Made by a program: the position numbers and the translations under genes
Shown here: piece after piece, positions 51,024-59,215 of the stretch
Layout of the letters: the number at the start of each line of letters is the position of its first letter
Numbering within the stretch: position 1 is the first letter of the stretch
The notes under the pieces: model-generated
Databases searched by the model: none
What the model was told of the DNA's origin: nothing
The model's input: the letters and a program-made list of their open reading frames with translations, nothing else
Assembly (NCBI RefSeq): GCF_020097835.1
Contig: NZ_CP083667.1
Coordinates: forward strand, 248,001-312,000
Reading direction: 5' to 3'
Source: Haloprofundus halobius
GTDB taxonomy: Archaea > Halobacteriota > Halobacteria > Halobacteriales > Haloferacaceae
Length of the DNA stretch: 64,000 nt

Positions 51024-52331
51024 ATGCCGCGGATAGCTTTCATCGGAGCGGGGAGTATGGTCTTCGCCCGGAAACTCATCGGCGACATCCTCTCGTTCGA
51101 AGAACTGTCGGACAGCACCATCGCGCTCGTGGACATCGACGAGCACCGACTCGAACGGACGACGCGCGTCGCCGAAGCGATGGTCGAGAACGGCGGCGTC
51201 GACGCGACCGTCGAGTCGACGACCGACCGCCGCGAGGCGCTTGACGGCGCCGACTACGTTCTCAACATGATCAACGTCGGCGGCACCGAACCGTTCGAGA
51301 ACGAGATACGCATTCCCGAGCGCTACGGCGTCGGACAGGCCATCGGCGACACGCTCGGCCCCGGCGGCGTCTTCCGGGCGCTCCGAACCGTCCCCACGAT
51401 GCTCGACATCGCGGCGGACATGGAGGAGCTCTGTCCGGACGCACTCCTGATGAACTACACGAACCCGATGGCGATACTCTGCTGGGCGCTGTTCGAGGCG
51501 ACCGAGATCGAGACCGTCGGTCTCTGTCACAGCGTGCCGCACACCGCGGCGGTCATCGCCGACTACGTCGACGTTCCGCAGGAGGAACTCGACTACTGGG
51601 TCGCCGGCATCAACCACATGGCCTGGTTCCTGCGCTGCGAACACGACGGCGAGGACCTCTATCCGCGGCTGGAGGAGGCGATGCGCGACCCCGAGACGTA
51701 CCGGCGCGACACCGTCCGCTTCGAGATGATGCGGCACTTCGGCGCGTTTCCGACCGAGTCGAGCCACCACCTCAGCGAGTACGTCCCCTACTTCCGGACC
51801 GAGAGCGAGACCATCGACCGGATGGCGGGGACCGACTACGCCGAGCGGATGGCGACGGCGACGTACCTCGAAGGCTGGAAACGGCGGTCCGAAGAGCGCG
51901 ACGGCGCGCTCGCCGAGGTCGACCCCGAGTCGGTCGGTATCGAACGCTCCGAGGAGTACGCCTCCCGCATCATCCACTCGCTGGAGACCGACACGTCGCG
52001 ACGGTTCAATCTGAACGTGAGCAACCGCACGGACGCGATCCGGAACCTCCCCGACGAGGCGTGCGTCGAGGTGCCGTGTTTCGTCGACGGCACGGGTATC
52101 CACCCGTGTTCGGTCGGCGACCTCCCGCCGGAACTCGTCGGGCTCGTCCGGACGAACGTCAGCGTCCAACAGCTCGCGGTGCAGGGCGCGCTGGAGGGAG
52201 ACCGCGAGGCGGTCCACCGGGCGGTCAAACTCGACCCTCTGACTGCCGCAGCGCTGACGCTCGACGAGATCCACGAGATGACCGAGGAACTCATCGCGGC
52301 GAACGAGGCGTATCTCCCGACGCTCGACTGA
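51024..52331 (+). CDS. GH4-family alpha-galactosidase/alpha-glucosidase
   Basis: A 435-residue GH4 glycosidase, which uses NAD and Mn to cleave glycosides by oxidation at C3, elimination and re-reduction. Nucleotide loop FIGAGSMVFARKLIGD at the N-terminus, NYTNPMAI, metal Cys in GLCHSV and His in GINHMAWF are present. The MelA-like pattern with galactonate dehydratase and an SDR dehydrogenase directly downstream suggests alpha-galactosides; alpha-glucosidase or galacturonidase are alternatives. No signal peptide: intracellular. Confidence 0.92.
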   Translation: MPRIAFIGAGSMVFARKLIGDILSFEELSDSTIALVDIDEHRLERTTRVAEAMVENGGVDATVESTTDRREALDGADYVLNMINVGGTEPFENEIRIPERYGVGQAIGDTLGPGGVFRALRTVPTMLDIAADMEELCPDALLMNYTNPMAILCWALFEATEIETVGLCHSVPHTAAVIADYVDVPQEELDYWVAGINHMAWFLRCEHDGEDLYPRLEEAMRDPETYRRDTVRFEMMRHFGAFPTESSHHLSEYVPYFRTESETIDRMAGTDYAERMATATYLEGWKRRSEERDGALAEVDPESVGIERSEEYASRIIHSLETDTSRRFNLNVSNRTDAIRNLPDEACVEVPCFVDGTGIHPCSVGDLPPELVGLVRTNVSVQQLAVQGALEGDREAVHRAVKLDPLTAAALTLDEIHEMTEELIAANEAYLPTLD

Positions 52332-52397
52332 CCGTTGGCCGTCACGCCGCCGCACGCCCGGCACGCGACGACAAACCACGACAACGACACAGAAACT

Positions 52398-53552
52398 ATG
52401 ACGAAGATAATCGACTACGACCTGTACGAAGTACCGCCACGATGGCTCTTCCTGCGCATCGAGACGAGCGACGGCACGGTCGGCTGGGGCGAGCCGGTCG
52501 TCGAGGGCCGCGCGAAGACGGTCGAAAGAGCCGTCGAAGAGCTGATGGATAACTACCTCCTCGGTGAGGACCCCCACGCCATCGAGGACCACTGGCAGCG
52601 GATGTACCGCGGCGGCTTCTACCGCGGCGGCCCCATCCTCATGAGCGCCATCGCGGGCATCGATCAGGCGCTGTGGGACATCAAAGGCAAACACTTTGGC
52701 GCGCCCATCTACGAACTGCTCGGCGGCCGAGCGCGGAACCGCGTCCGCGTCTACCAGTGGATCGGCGGCGACAGACCCTCGGAGGTCGGCGACGCCGCCG
52801 CCGAGAAAGTTTCGGAGGGGTTCACCGCGCTGAAGATGAACGCCACCTCCGAGATGCGTCGCGTCGACAACCCCGCGTCGGTCGAATCCGCGGTCGACAG
52901 GCTGCGGGAGGTCCGCGAACGGGTCGGCCCGGAGACCGACATCGGCGTCGACTTCCACGGGCGCGTCTCGAAGCCGATGGCGAAACGGCTCGCGGCCGCG
53001 CTGGAGCCGTTCGAGCCGATGTTCGTCGAGGAACCGGTGCTCCCCGAACACAACGACGCGCTCCCCGAGATCGCTGCCCACACGACCATCCCCATCGCGA
53101 CGGGCGAACGGATGTTCTCGCGCTGGGATTTCAAGGAAGTGTTCGAGTCGCAGGCGGTCGACGTCATCCAACCGGATCTCTCGCACGCCGGCGGCATCAC
53201 CGAGGTGAAGAAGATCGCCGCGATGGCCGAAGCGTACGACGTCGCCGTCGCGCCTCACTGTCCGCTCGGCCCCATCGCGCTCGCGTCCTGCATCCACGTC
53301 GACACCTGTTCGCCGAACGCGCTCATCCAAGAGCAGAGTCTCAACATCCACTACAACGAGACGAGCGACGTGCTCGACTACCTCCGGAACCCGGACGTGT
53401 TCCACTACGACGACGGCTACGTCGACGTCCCGGACGACCCCGGCCTCGGCATCGAGATCAACGAGGAGTACGTCGAACAGCAGGCCGAACAGACCGTCGA
53501 CTGGCACAACCCGGTGTGGCGCAACGACGACGGGAGCGTCGCCGAATGGTGA
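52398..53552 (+). CDS. dgoD: D-galactonate dehydratase
   Basis: A 384-residue enolase-superfamily dehydratase converting D-galactonate to 2-keto-3-deoxygalactonate. It follows E. coli DgoD closely: YEVPPRWLFLRIET, GWGEPVVEGRA, FYRGGPILMSAIAGIDQALW, DFHGRVSKPMAK, VEEPVLPEHN, ERMFSRWDFK, PHCPLGPIALA and the end NPVWRNDDGSVAEW. ATG 52398 matches the family start; the frame is open upstream. Its stop overlaps the SDR gene start (ATGGTGA). Confidence 0.96.
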   Translation: MTKIIDYDLYEVPPRWLFLRIETSDGTVGWGEPVVEGRAKTVERAVEELMDNYLLGEDPHAIEDHWQRMYRGGFYRGGPILMSAIAGIDQALWDIKGKHFGAPIYELLGGRARNRVRVYQWIGGDRPSEVGDAAAEKVSEGFTALKMNATSEMRRVDNPASVESAVDRLREVRERVGPETDIGVDFHGRVSKPMAKRLAAALEPFEPMFVEEPVLPEHNDALPEIAAHTTIPIATGERMFSRWDFKEVFESQAVDVIQPDLSHAGGITEVKKIAAMAEAYDVAVAPHCPLGPIALASCIHVDTCSPNALIQEQSLNIHYNETSDVLDYLRNPDVFHYDDGYVDVPDDPGLGIEINEEYVEQQAEQTVDWHNPVWRNDDGSVAEW

Positions 53553-54388
53553 ACCTCCCCGACGGCAGCGAGAACGGCAGCGTCAGCCTCCCCGCGAGGG
53601 ACGGCCGCCTCAGCGATCGAGTCGCCATCGTCACCGGGTCGACGCGCGGCATCGGCGCCGGCATCTGTCGTCGCTTCGCCGCCGAGGGCGCGGACGTCGT
53701 CGTCTCCGGTCGCAGCGAGGCCGCGGGCGAGGCGGTCGCTCGCGAGATTCACAACGCGCCGACGGCCGGCGACGCGACGTTCGTCCGCTGCGACGTGCGC
53801 GACCCCGACGACATCGAGTCGCTGGTCGAGCGGACCGTCGACGAGTACGGCGGCGTGGACGTGCTCGTCAACAACGCGGGCGTCCAGACCGAGACGGGGG
53901 TCGAGGAGGCGACGCTCGACGACTGGTCGTTCGTGCTCGAAACCGACTTCCGCGCGTACTGGTTGGCCGCCAAGCACGCGATCGGCCACATGTCGGATGG
54001 GGGGAGCATCGTCAACATCTCCTCGAACCACGCGTTCGTGACGATGCCCGAGCACTTTCCGTACAACGCGGTGAAGGCGGGCATCAACGGGATGACGCGG
54101 GCGATGGCGCTGGAACTCGGTCCCATCGGTATCCGGGCGAACACCATCAATCCGGGGTGGATAGAGGTCGAACGGACCCGGGAGGAACTCGAAGACGGAC
54201 GCTACGAGGCCGTCGAGGAGCTCCATCCGCTCGACCGAATCGGACAGCCCGGCGACGTCGCGGGCGTAGCGACGTTTCTAGCGAGCGACGACGCGGCGTT
54301 CGTCACCGGCGAGAGCCTCCTCGTCGACGGCGGCCGCTCCGTCGTGATGGACGACGACGCGTTCCGGGCGTACAAACAAACCCTGTAG
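53546..54388 (+). CDS. SDR-family sugar dehydrogenase
   Basis: A 280-residue short-chain dehydrogenase. Cofactor loop VTGSTRGIGAG, NNAG motif VLVNNAGVQ, catalytic Ser in NISSNHAF, Tyr/Lys in YNAVKAG, and NPGWIEVERTR. A 20-residue N-terminal extension precedes the fold. Overlap with dgoD implies it works in the same pathway, most simply oxidising D-galactose (or an intermediate) to the lactone or acid that DgoD dehydrates. Substrate inferred from context only. Confidence 0.9.
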   Translation: MVNLPDGSENGSVSLPARDGRLSDRVAIVTGSTRGIGAGICRRFAAEGADVVVSGRSEAAGEAVAREIHNAPTAGDATFVRCDVRDPDDIESLVERTVDEYGGVDVLVNNAGVQTETGVEEATLDDWSFVLETDFRAYWLAAKHAIGHMSDGGSIVNISSNHAFVTMPEHFPYNAVKAGINGMTRAMALELGPIGIRANTINPGWIEVERTREELEDGRYEAVEELHPLDRIGQPGDVAGVATFLASDDAAFVTGESLLVDGGRSVVMDDDAFRAYKQTL

Positions 54389-54671
54389 CCGTCTTCGGAT
54401 TCGACTTCTGCCCTCGGCGACGAGTGCCGGACACTACCGTCTCTTCAGCGCGAGTGACGACTGTCCCGAGTCGCGACCGACCGCTACCCCCGCCCGCACA
54501 CCACTCCATCGTCTTCGCCACCGGTCGACTCTGTGTCGAGACTCCGGCAGCGTTCTCTATCGAGAAACGAAATCGAAGTGTCTCCACGACGAGCGTCGTT
54601 TCGCCGATGAGAGCGCGAGTAGCCCCGGAACTGCTTCGGTCGCCGCCGTCAAGGCGTTTCCCGAGGGGAAA
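54389..54671. other. Intergenic stretch before IclR gene
   Basis: About 283 bases (313 to the next start) without a recognised gene. Toward the end cgctataac (54672-54680) is a TATA candidate for the IclR gene, followed by an SD-like gaggagag (54691-54698) just before its ATG. Confidence 0.45.
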
Positions 54672-54701
54672 CGCTATAACGGTCGGCCGAGAGGAGAGCG
54701 T

Positions 54702-55466
54702 ATGAGCAGGGACGAACGGTATCCGGTCGGGTCGGTTCGGACGACGTTTCGAATCGTCGAAGCGCTCGAACAGCGGGATTCCGCCGGCGTCACCGAAATC
54801 GCAGAGGAGATCGGGCTCTCGAAGAGTTCCGTCCACAAGCACCTAACGACGCTCGAATCGCTGAACTACGTCGTCAAGGAGGAGGGGACCTACCGACTCG
54901 GCTTCCGCTTTCTTGGCGTCGGAAATCGGGTTCGGAACCGCTCTGAACTCGTCTCGATAGCCAAACCAGCGATAGAGAATCTGTCGCAGACAGCCGGCTC
55001 GGTCACGAACTTGATGGTCGTCGAGCACGGCTACGGCGTCTACGCGTACCGGGCGGGCGAGGAGTTCGAGACCTCCGGCTATCTACCGCCCGCTGGCGGA
55101 CGAGTCTACCTCCACGCGACCGCCGGTGGGAAGGCGATTCTCTCGCGGTTCTCCGATGAACAGGTCGAGGCGGTGCTCGAACGGCGCGGACTCCCCTCGC
55201 TGACCGAGAAGACCATCACCGACGAGCGGGCGCTCCGACAGGAACTCCGGTCGGTCGGGGACCGGGGACTCGCCTTCGAGCGGGGCGAGCATCTCCCGTC
55301 GGTGCAGTGCGTCGCCGCGCCGGTGACGGCCTCCGGGCGTCCGGTCGGTGCCATCAGCGTCTCCGGAAGCATCGACCAGATGAGCGGAAAAAAACTCGAA
55401 GAGGACCTCGCGGGACTCGTCGTCAGTACCGCCAACGCGATAGAAGTCGCACTCCTCCGACAGTAG
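54702..55466 (+). CDS. IclR-family transcriptional regulator
   Basis: A 254-residue regulator. N-terminal winged helix: SVRTTFRIVEALEQRDSAGVTEIAEEIGLSKSS type block (about 9-45). The C-terminal IclR effector domain contains GGRVYLHATAGGKAIL and QCVAAPVTASGRPVGAISVSG. It lies downstream of the GH4-dgoD-SDR operon, which makes it a candidate controller of the divergent sugar operons. It is unusual in having an SD-like gaggagag before its ATG. Confidence 0.93.
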   Translation: MSRDERYPVGSVRTTFRIVEALEQRDSAGVTEIAEEIGLSKSSVHKHLTTLESLNYVVKEEGTYRLGFRFLGVGNRVRNRSELVSIAKPAIENLSQTAGSVTNLMVVEHGYGVYAYRAGEEFETSGYLPPAGGRVYLHATAGGKAILSRFSDEQVEAVLERRGLPSLTEKTITDERALRQELRSVGDRGLAFERGEHLPSVQCVAAPVTASGRPVGAISVSGSIDQMSGKKLEEDLAGLVVSTANAIEVALLRQ

Positions 55467-55829
55467 CGTTTCCAGGTAGAGAACGAACCTCGCGGGCGGC
55501 GCCGTCTCGAACCGCTCCGTCGATGCTCGGACTCGACGCTTCCGTGCCCAAACGCCCGTCTCGGACGCTGCGGCGCCCGCCGCTGTCGAAACGACTGCAG
55601 GAGTGTGCGCTGTTCGGGAGGGTTCGGGGGACGCGGGCGGCCGGACGACATCGATCGTTTCGCTTCGGGAAACGACCGAGTGGCCGAAACGTCCGAAGGG
55701 ACGTAGTTCTCTCGTCGCTGCGACTCCCGTCTCCGAGTTCACCCGCTCGAAATAACATCGATAGTGTTGTTACGTTTGCTGCTCGGAACCCGTACGATTA
55801 AACCGTCCGCTCACCAAAATAGGGGTAAT
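55467..55829. other. 363-base intergenic region
   Basis: No gene recognised. GC-rich until about 55740; the final part holds gattaaacc (55795-55803), a TATA candidate about 30 bases before the rdfA-like start at 55830. Confidence 0.45.
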
Positions 55830-56486
55830 ATGGACACGGACGAGACGGACGATGGTCCCGAGCGGCCAAACAGCAAGGTCGCTCGCGTCATCAAAGCGTA
55901 CGACCTCGGACCCGAATTCGGGCAGCGACTCGAGCGACTCTGGACCGGAGAAGGCGAACGACGACACAGCCTCCGGGATTTAGCCGACCGGTTCAACCGG
56001 CGCGTGCTCGAAGCGGCGATGACGGCCGCGGGAGCGTCGACGCTCGACGGCGAAGTCGAGAACGTCTACCGTTTGCTGACCGACGACGAGGTGAGCAGCG
56101 GGATGCGGACGGAAGCACGGGTCAGACTCGAACGCGAAGGCATCGACATCGACAGCGTAGAGCGCGACTTCGTCACCTATCAGGCGATTCGTTCGTACCT
56201 CAAGGAGTACCGCGGCGCGGAGTACGAGCGATCGAGCGACGCCGACCGAGTCGAGAACGCGACGCAGAGCATCCAGCGGCTCCGGTCGCGCGCGGCAACC
56301 GTCACCGAAGGTAACCTCGAACAGTTGCAGGGAAACGAACACATCACCCTCGGCGAGTTCCGACTGCTGGTCGAGATGAGCGTCCTGTGCGAAGAGTGCG
56401 GTGCCCAGTACGGCATCGACGACCTGCTTGAGCGCGGGGGTTGTGACTGTCAGCCCGATTCGTCGAACGCGGACACCGCCGAGTAA
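55830..56486 (+). CDS. rdfA: Rod-determining factor RdfA-like protein (copy 2)
   Basis: A 218-residue RdfA-family protein with SKVARVIKAYDLGPEFGQ, DLADRFNRRVLEAAMTAAGAS, EVENVYRLLTDDEVSSG, and the C-terminal zinc site CEECGAQ plus CDC. It faces the SMC-related gene tail to tail across about 100 bases. In Haloferax, RdfA and a neighbouring SMC-like protein are linked to rod-shape control, so this copy has the more canonical setting than that at 28572. Confidence 0.85.
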   Translation: MDTDETDDGPERPNSKVARVIKAYDLGPEFGQRLERLWTGEGERRHSLRDLADRFNRRVLEAAMTAAGASTLDGEVENVYRLLTDDEVSSGMRTEARVRLEREGIDIDSVERDFVTYQAIRSYLKEYRGAEYERSSDADRVENATQSIQRLRSRAATVTEGNLEQLQGNEHITLGEFRLLVEMSVLCEECGAQYGIDDLLERGGCDCQPDSSNADTAE

Positions 56487-56584
56487 ACCAGGTACATAGA
56501 GACTCTCGGAGGCGAAGGCGTCTCGAAGAGCGGCGGGACGAGAGAGTGAGGAGAGCAGCGGCGAGAACAGTCGGCGGGAACGTC

Positions 56585-58528
56585 TCAGATTTCGGAGATA
56601 CGGGCGTCCTCGTGGTCGATGGCCTGCGCGTCCTCGGGCAGGAGCGCGACGACGAGGAACTCCGCGTACTCCGAGAGATAGTCGACGAGTCCGGCGATTC
56701 GGTCGGAGTCGATCGCCTCCAGCGAGTCGAGCAGCATGAACGGGACCGACTCGTAGAGATCGTGGACGAGATACCCCGCGAGCGCGAAGACGAGGCCGGT
56801 GACCTCCTGTTCGGACTCGCTGAGGTGGTCGACGGTGTCCTCGTACGTGGTCCCCGAGTCGGTGCTGCGGACGATGTGGAGTTCGAACACCACCTTGTCG
56901 ACTTTCCGCCGTCCTTCACGCACGCGGCGCTCGACCCGCTCGATCCAGATGCGCTCGATGTTAGCGTACTCCAGGATACCGAGGACGGCGTCCATGTGCT
57001 CGTTGAACTGGGAGATAGCCTGTGTCTCTATCTGCTCGATGCGCGTCCGCAGGTCGGTGAGTTCGTCAGCGACGCGTTCGCGCTCGTCGTTCAGGTCGCT
57101 CTCGCTGGCGAGTTCCTCCTCGACGTCGGCGATGTCGGATTCGGTCTCTTCGAGCGACGATTCGAGCCGTCCGAGTTCGAATTCGAGTTCGTTGGCCTCC
57201 TTGTGGAGACCGAGCACTTCGCTGAAGTCCTCCGATTCGAGGTCGTCGACCGTCTCTTCGAGCGCCGCCACCTCCTCGCCGAGTCGTTCTCGTTCGTTTC
57301 GCTTGTCGGCGAGCGTCTCCTCGCGGCGGTCGAGTTCGTCTTCGACGCGTCCGAGCTTTCGGCGGACCGTCTCGACCTGCTGTCGGCGGTTCTCGCGTGC
57401 TTTCTTCTGACTCCGGAGCTCTTTGAGGTCATCCTCGATGTCGCGCACCGTCGCGAGTTTCTCCTTGCGGAGCTCTCTGAGCTGGTCGAGCGTCCCCTCG
57501 ATGTTGTCGCGGTCGACGGTCGACCCGCACGTCCAACAGACGACCGAGTCGTCGTCGACGAGGCGGTCGGTGACGGCCTTCGACTCGTCGTCTTCGGCCA
57601 TCAGCGTTCCGGTGATGGGGCCGTCCTCCAGCATCTCCTCGTTGAACTTCAGCACGTTTTGGAGTTCGCTCACCTCCGAACTGAGACGCTGTTTCCGCTC
57701 GCGGAGCTGCCCGATCTGCTGGTCGACGTCGGCGTCAGGGTCCTCGGAGACGTCGGAGAGGTCGTCGAGTTCGGCTTCGAGTTCGCGCTGTTCGCGCGTC
57801 AGCGAGTCGATGCTCTCCTGTTCGAGGTCGATGTCGGAACGAACCGTCTCGAGGTCGGCGCGGCGGTTGCGGAGTTCGTCGAGTTTCGTCTCCAGTTCGC
57901 GCTTCTCCTCGCGCGACTCGTCGACGTCCGTGCCGTGTTCGTCTATCTCGGCCTCTTTCTCGGCCAGCTCTTCGCGCTTGGCTTCGAGTTCGTCGCGCAG
58001 GCGCGCCCGCTCGTTCTCGAGTTCGGGGAGGTCGCGCTTGAGGTCCTGAAGTTCGTCGAGGCGGTCGTCGAGCCGCGATTTCTCGTCTTCGAGGTTCGAT
58101 ATCTCGCGACGAATCGCGTCGGTGTCGACCGGTCGCATGATTATCTCGCGGAGGTCGGCGTCGCGCGTGACCGCCCGGCGCGCCTCGTTGTCCCCGAGGA
58201 GAAACGCGAAGAGGTCGGCGACATCGGCGTCGTCGAGATACGGGTCACCGGTCGCGGTCACGCCGCTGCCGGTTCGCTTCAGCGTCCGAGTGTACAGTTC
58301 GTCGCCGAGTTCGAGTTCGACGTGTCCCTCGTCGGCGTCGCCCTTCAACGAGCTTCGCTCGCTACCCATCGCCGCCATAACCGCCTGCAGAAATGACGTC
58401 CTGTTCGTCGCGTTTCGTCCCGCGAGCACCGTGATGCCCGGCGGGATTTCGACTGTGGTTTCGTCGATACCGCCGATGTTTCGCACCGTGAATCGTGCGG
58501 CTTCCCCCGTAGCAAGTGTCGATGACAT
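56585..58528 (-). CDS. Archaea-specific SMC-related protein
   Basis: A 647-residue SMC/Rad50-like ATPase. N-terminal half-ATPase with P-loop GRNATNRTSF (about 37-46); two long coiled coils (about 150-320 and 350-520); a Rad50-type zinc hook CWTCG near residue 331 between them; C-terminal signature LSESEQEVTGLVFALAGY and Walker B FMLLDSLEAIDSDR. Expected to dimerise through the hook and act on DNA or membrane organisation. Convergent with rdfA copy 2. The start ATG 58528 is 28 residues before the first strand of the ATPase. Confidence 0.93.
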   Translation of the reverse strand: MSSTLATGEAARFTVRNIGGIDETTVEIPPGITVLAGRNATNRTSFLQAVMAAMGSERSSLKGDADEGHVELELGDELYTRTLKRTGSGVTATGDPYLDDADVADLFAFLLGDNEARRAVTRDADLREIIMRPVDTDAIRREISNLEDEKSRLDDRLDELQDLKRDLPELENERARLRDELEAKREELAEKEAEIDEHGTDVDESREEKRELETKLDELRNRRADLETVRSDIDLEQESIDSLTREQRELEAELDDLSDVSEDPDADVDQQIGQLRERKQRLSSEVSELQNVLKFNEEMLEDGPITGTLMAEDDESKAVTDRLVDDDSVVCWTCGSTVDRDNIEGTLDQLRELRKEKLATVRDIEDDLKELRSQKKARENRRQQVETVRRKLGRVEDELDRREETLADKRNERERLGEEVAALEETVDDLESEDFSEVLGLHKEANELEFELGRLESSLEETESDIADVEEELASESDLNDERERVADELTDLRTRIEQIETQAISQFNEHMDAVLGILEYANIERIWIERVERRVREGRRKVDKVVFELHIVRSTDSGTTYEDTVDHLSESEQEVTGLVFALAGYLVHDLYESVPFMLLDSLEAIDSDRIAGLVDYLSEYAEFLVVALLPEDAQAIDHEDARISEI

Positions 58529-58970
58529 AGCTGAAACTTACGGAGGCGACCATATAAAGATTTTCAGCGACGAGTGGGTTCTACCGCACTCGACCCGCGT
58601 TTCGCCGCAGGTTGTCAATTACGGAAACGTTATTTTGCAGTATAACGTGACGTGTTCCTCATAGTTTCGAATTCACCACTATCAAACGGGTCTCCGAGTC
58701 TGAAACTGAACGACCACGCTGGTAGTACTGAAGAAAAGAATTATATCCCATCGAACCGTTCGCGCCCGAGAACACTTACTCCGACGTGAGTCGTCCGTGG
58801 CCGAGGAGTGCTGTGCGATGTGCTCGTCGACCTTATCGAGATGTGGCACCGAGTCCGGAGACGCTAGAAGAGCTGTCGAACGCCGAACGCGGGCGGATAC
58901 GCGATCCCCCCGAATCACGTCAGAGGAGATGCCGACGACGAGTGAGGATGTCGTTGTCATGGCTCAGTAG
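58529..58970. other. 442-base region upstream of SMC-related gene
   Basis: No intact gene. It holds the inverted repeat at 58627-58648, an AT-richer stretch to about 58755 (gaagaaaagaattatatccc) and GC-rich non-coding-looking sequence leading into a truncated Gfo/Idh/MocA fragment. Confidence 0.45.
58627..58648. promoter_or_regulatory. Inverted repeat ACGTTAT-N8-ATAACGT
   Basis: Perfect 7-base inverted repeat (58627-58633 and 58642-58648) about 100 bases upstream of the SMC-related gene start. Candidate operator or element end. Confidence 0.4.
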
Positions 58971-59150
58971 TCCCAGGCCGGACGGTTCGGACTTAACACG
59001 GCGGAAATCCTGTTCGCCGGCTACGAGTCGGTTCGCCGCCGGGGCCGGGTCGACCTCCCGCTCGACGTCGACGACAACCCGCTCGAAGAGATGGTCGAAT
59101 CCGGGGTACTGACGCCCGCAGCGGTCGGCCGAGCCGAGAGCCACGACTGA
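58971..59150 (+). pseudogene. C-terminal fragment of a Gfo/Idh/MocA oxidoreductase
   Basis: The frame ending at TGA 59148-59150 reads LNTAEILFAGYESVRRRG, then RVDLPLDVDDNPLEEMVESG. This matches the final part of the intact enzyme at 49738-50841 (LNATELIFSVWESARRRG, RVDLPLDVDDNPLAAMIESG). An in-frame TAG at 58968 and no start codon mark it as a 5'-truncated remnant. It shows that a close relative of that oxidoreductase once stood here, beside the 2-hydroxyacid dehydrogenase, TIM barrel and ThuA genes. Confidence 0.8.
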
Positions 59151-59215
59151 GAGCCCGGTTCACGATCCCGCGCGACCGACGCCCGCGAATCGAATCGGAA
59201 GCGGCCCCGTCGAAC

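Noticed and set aside
56546-58396. 616-codon plus-strand frame opposite the SMC-related gene
   Set aside because: Shadow of coiled-coil codons (Glu/Leu/Arg-rich sense strand); no domain of its own.
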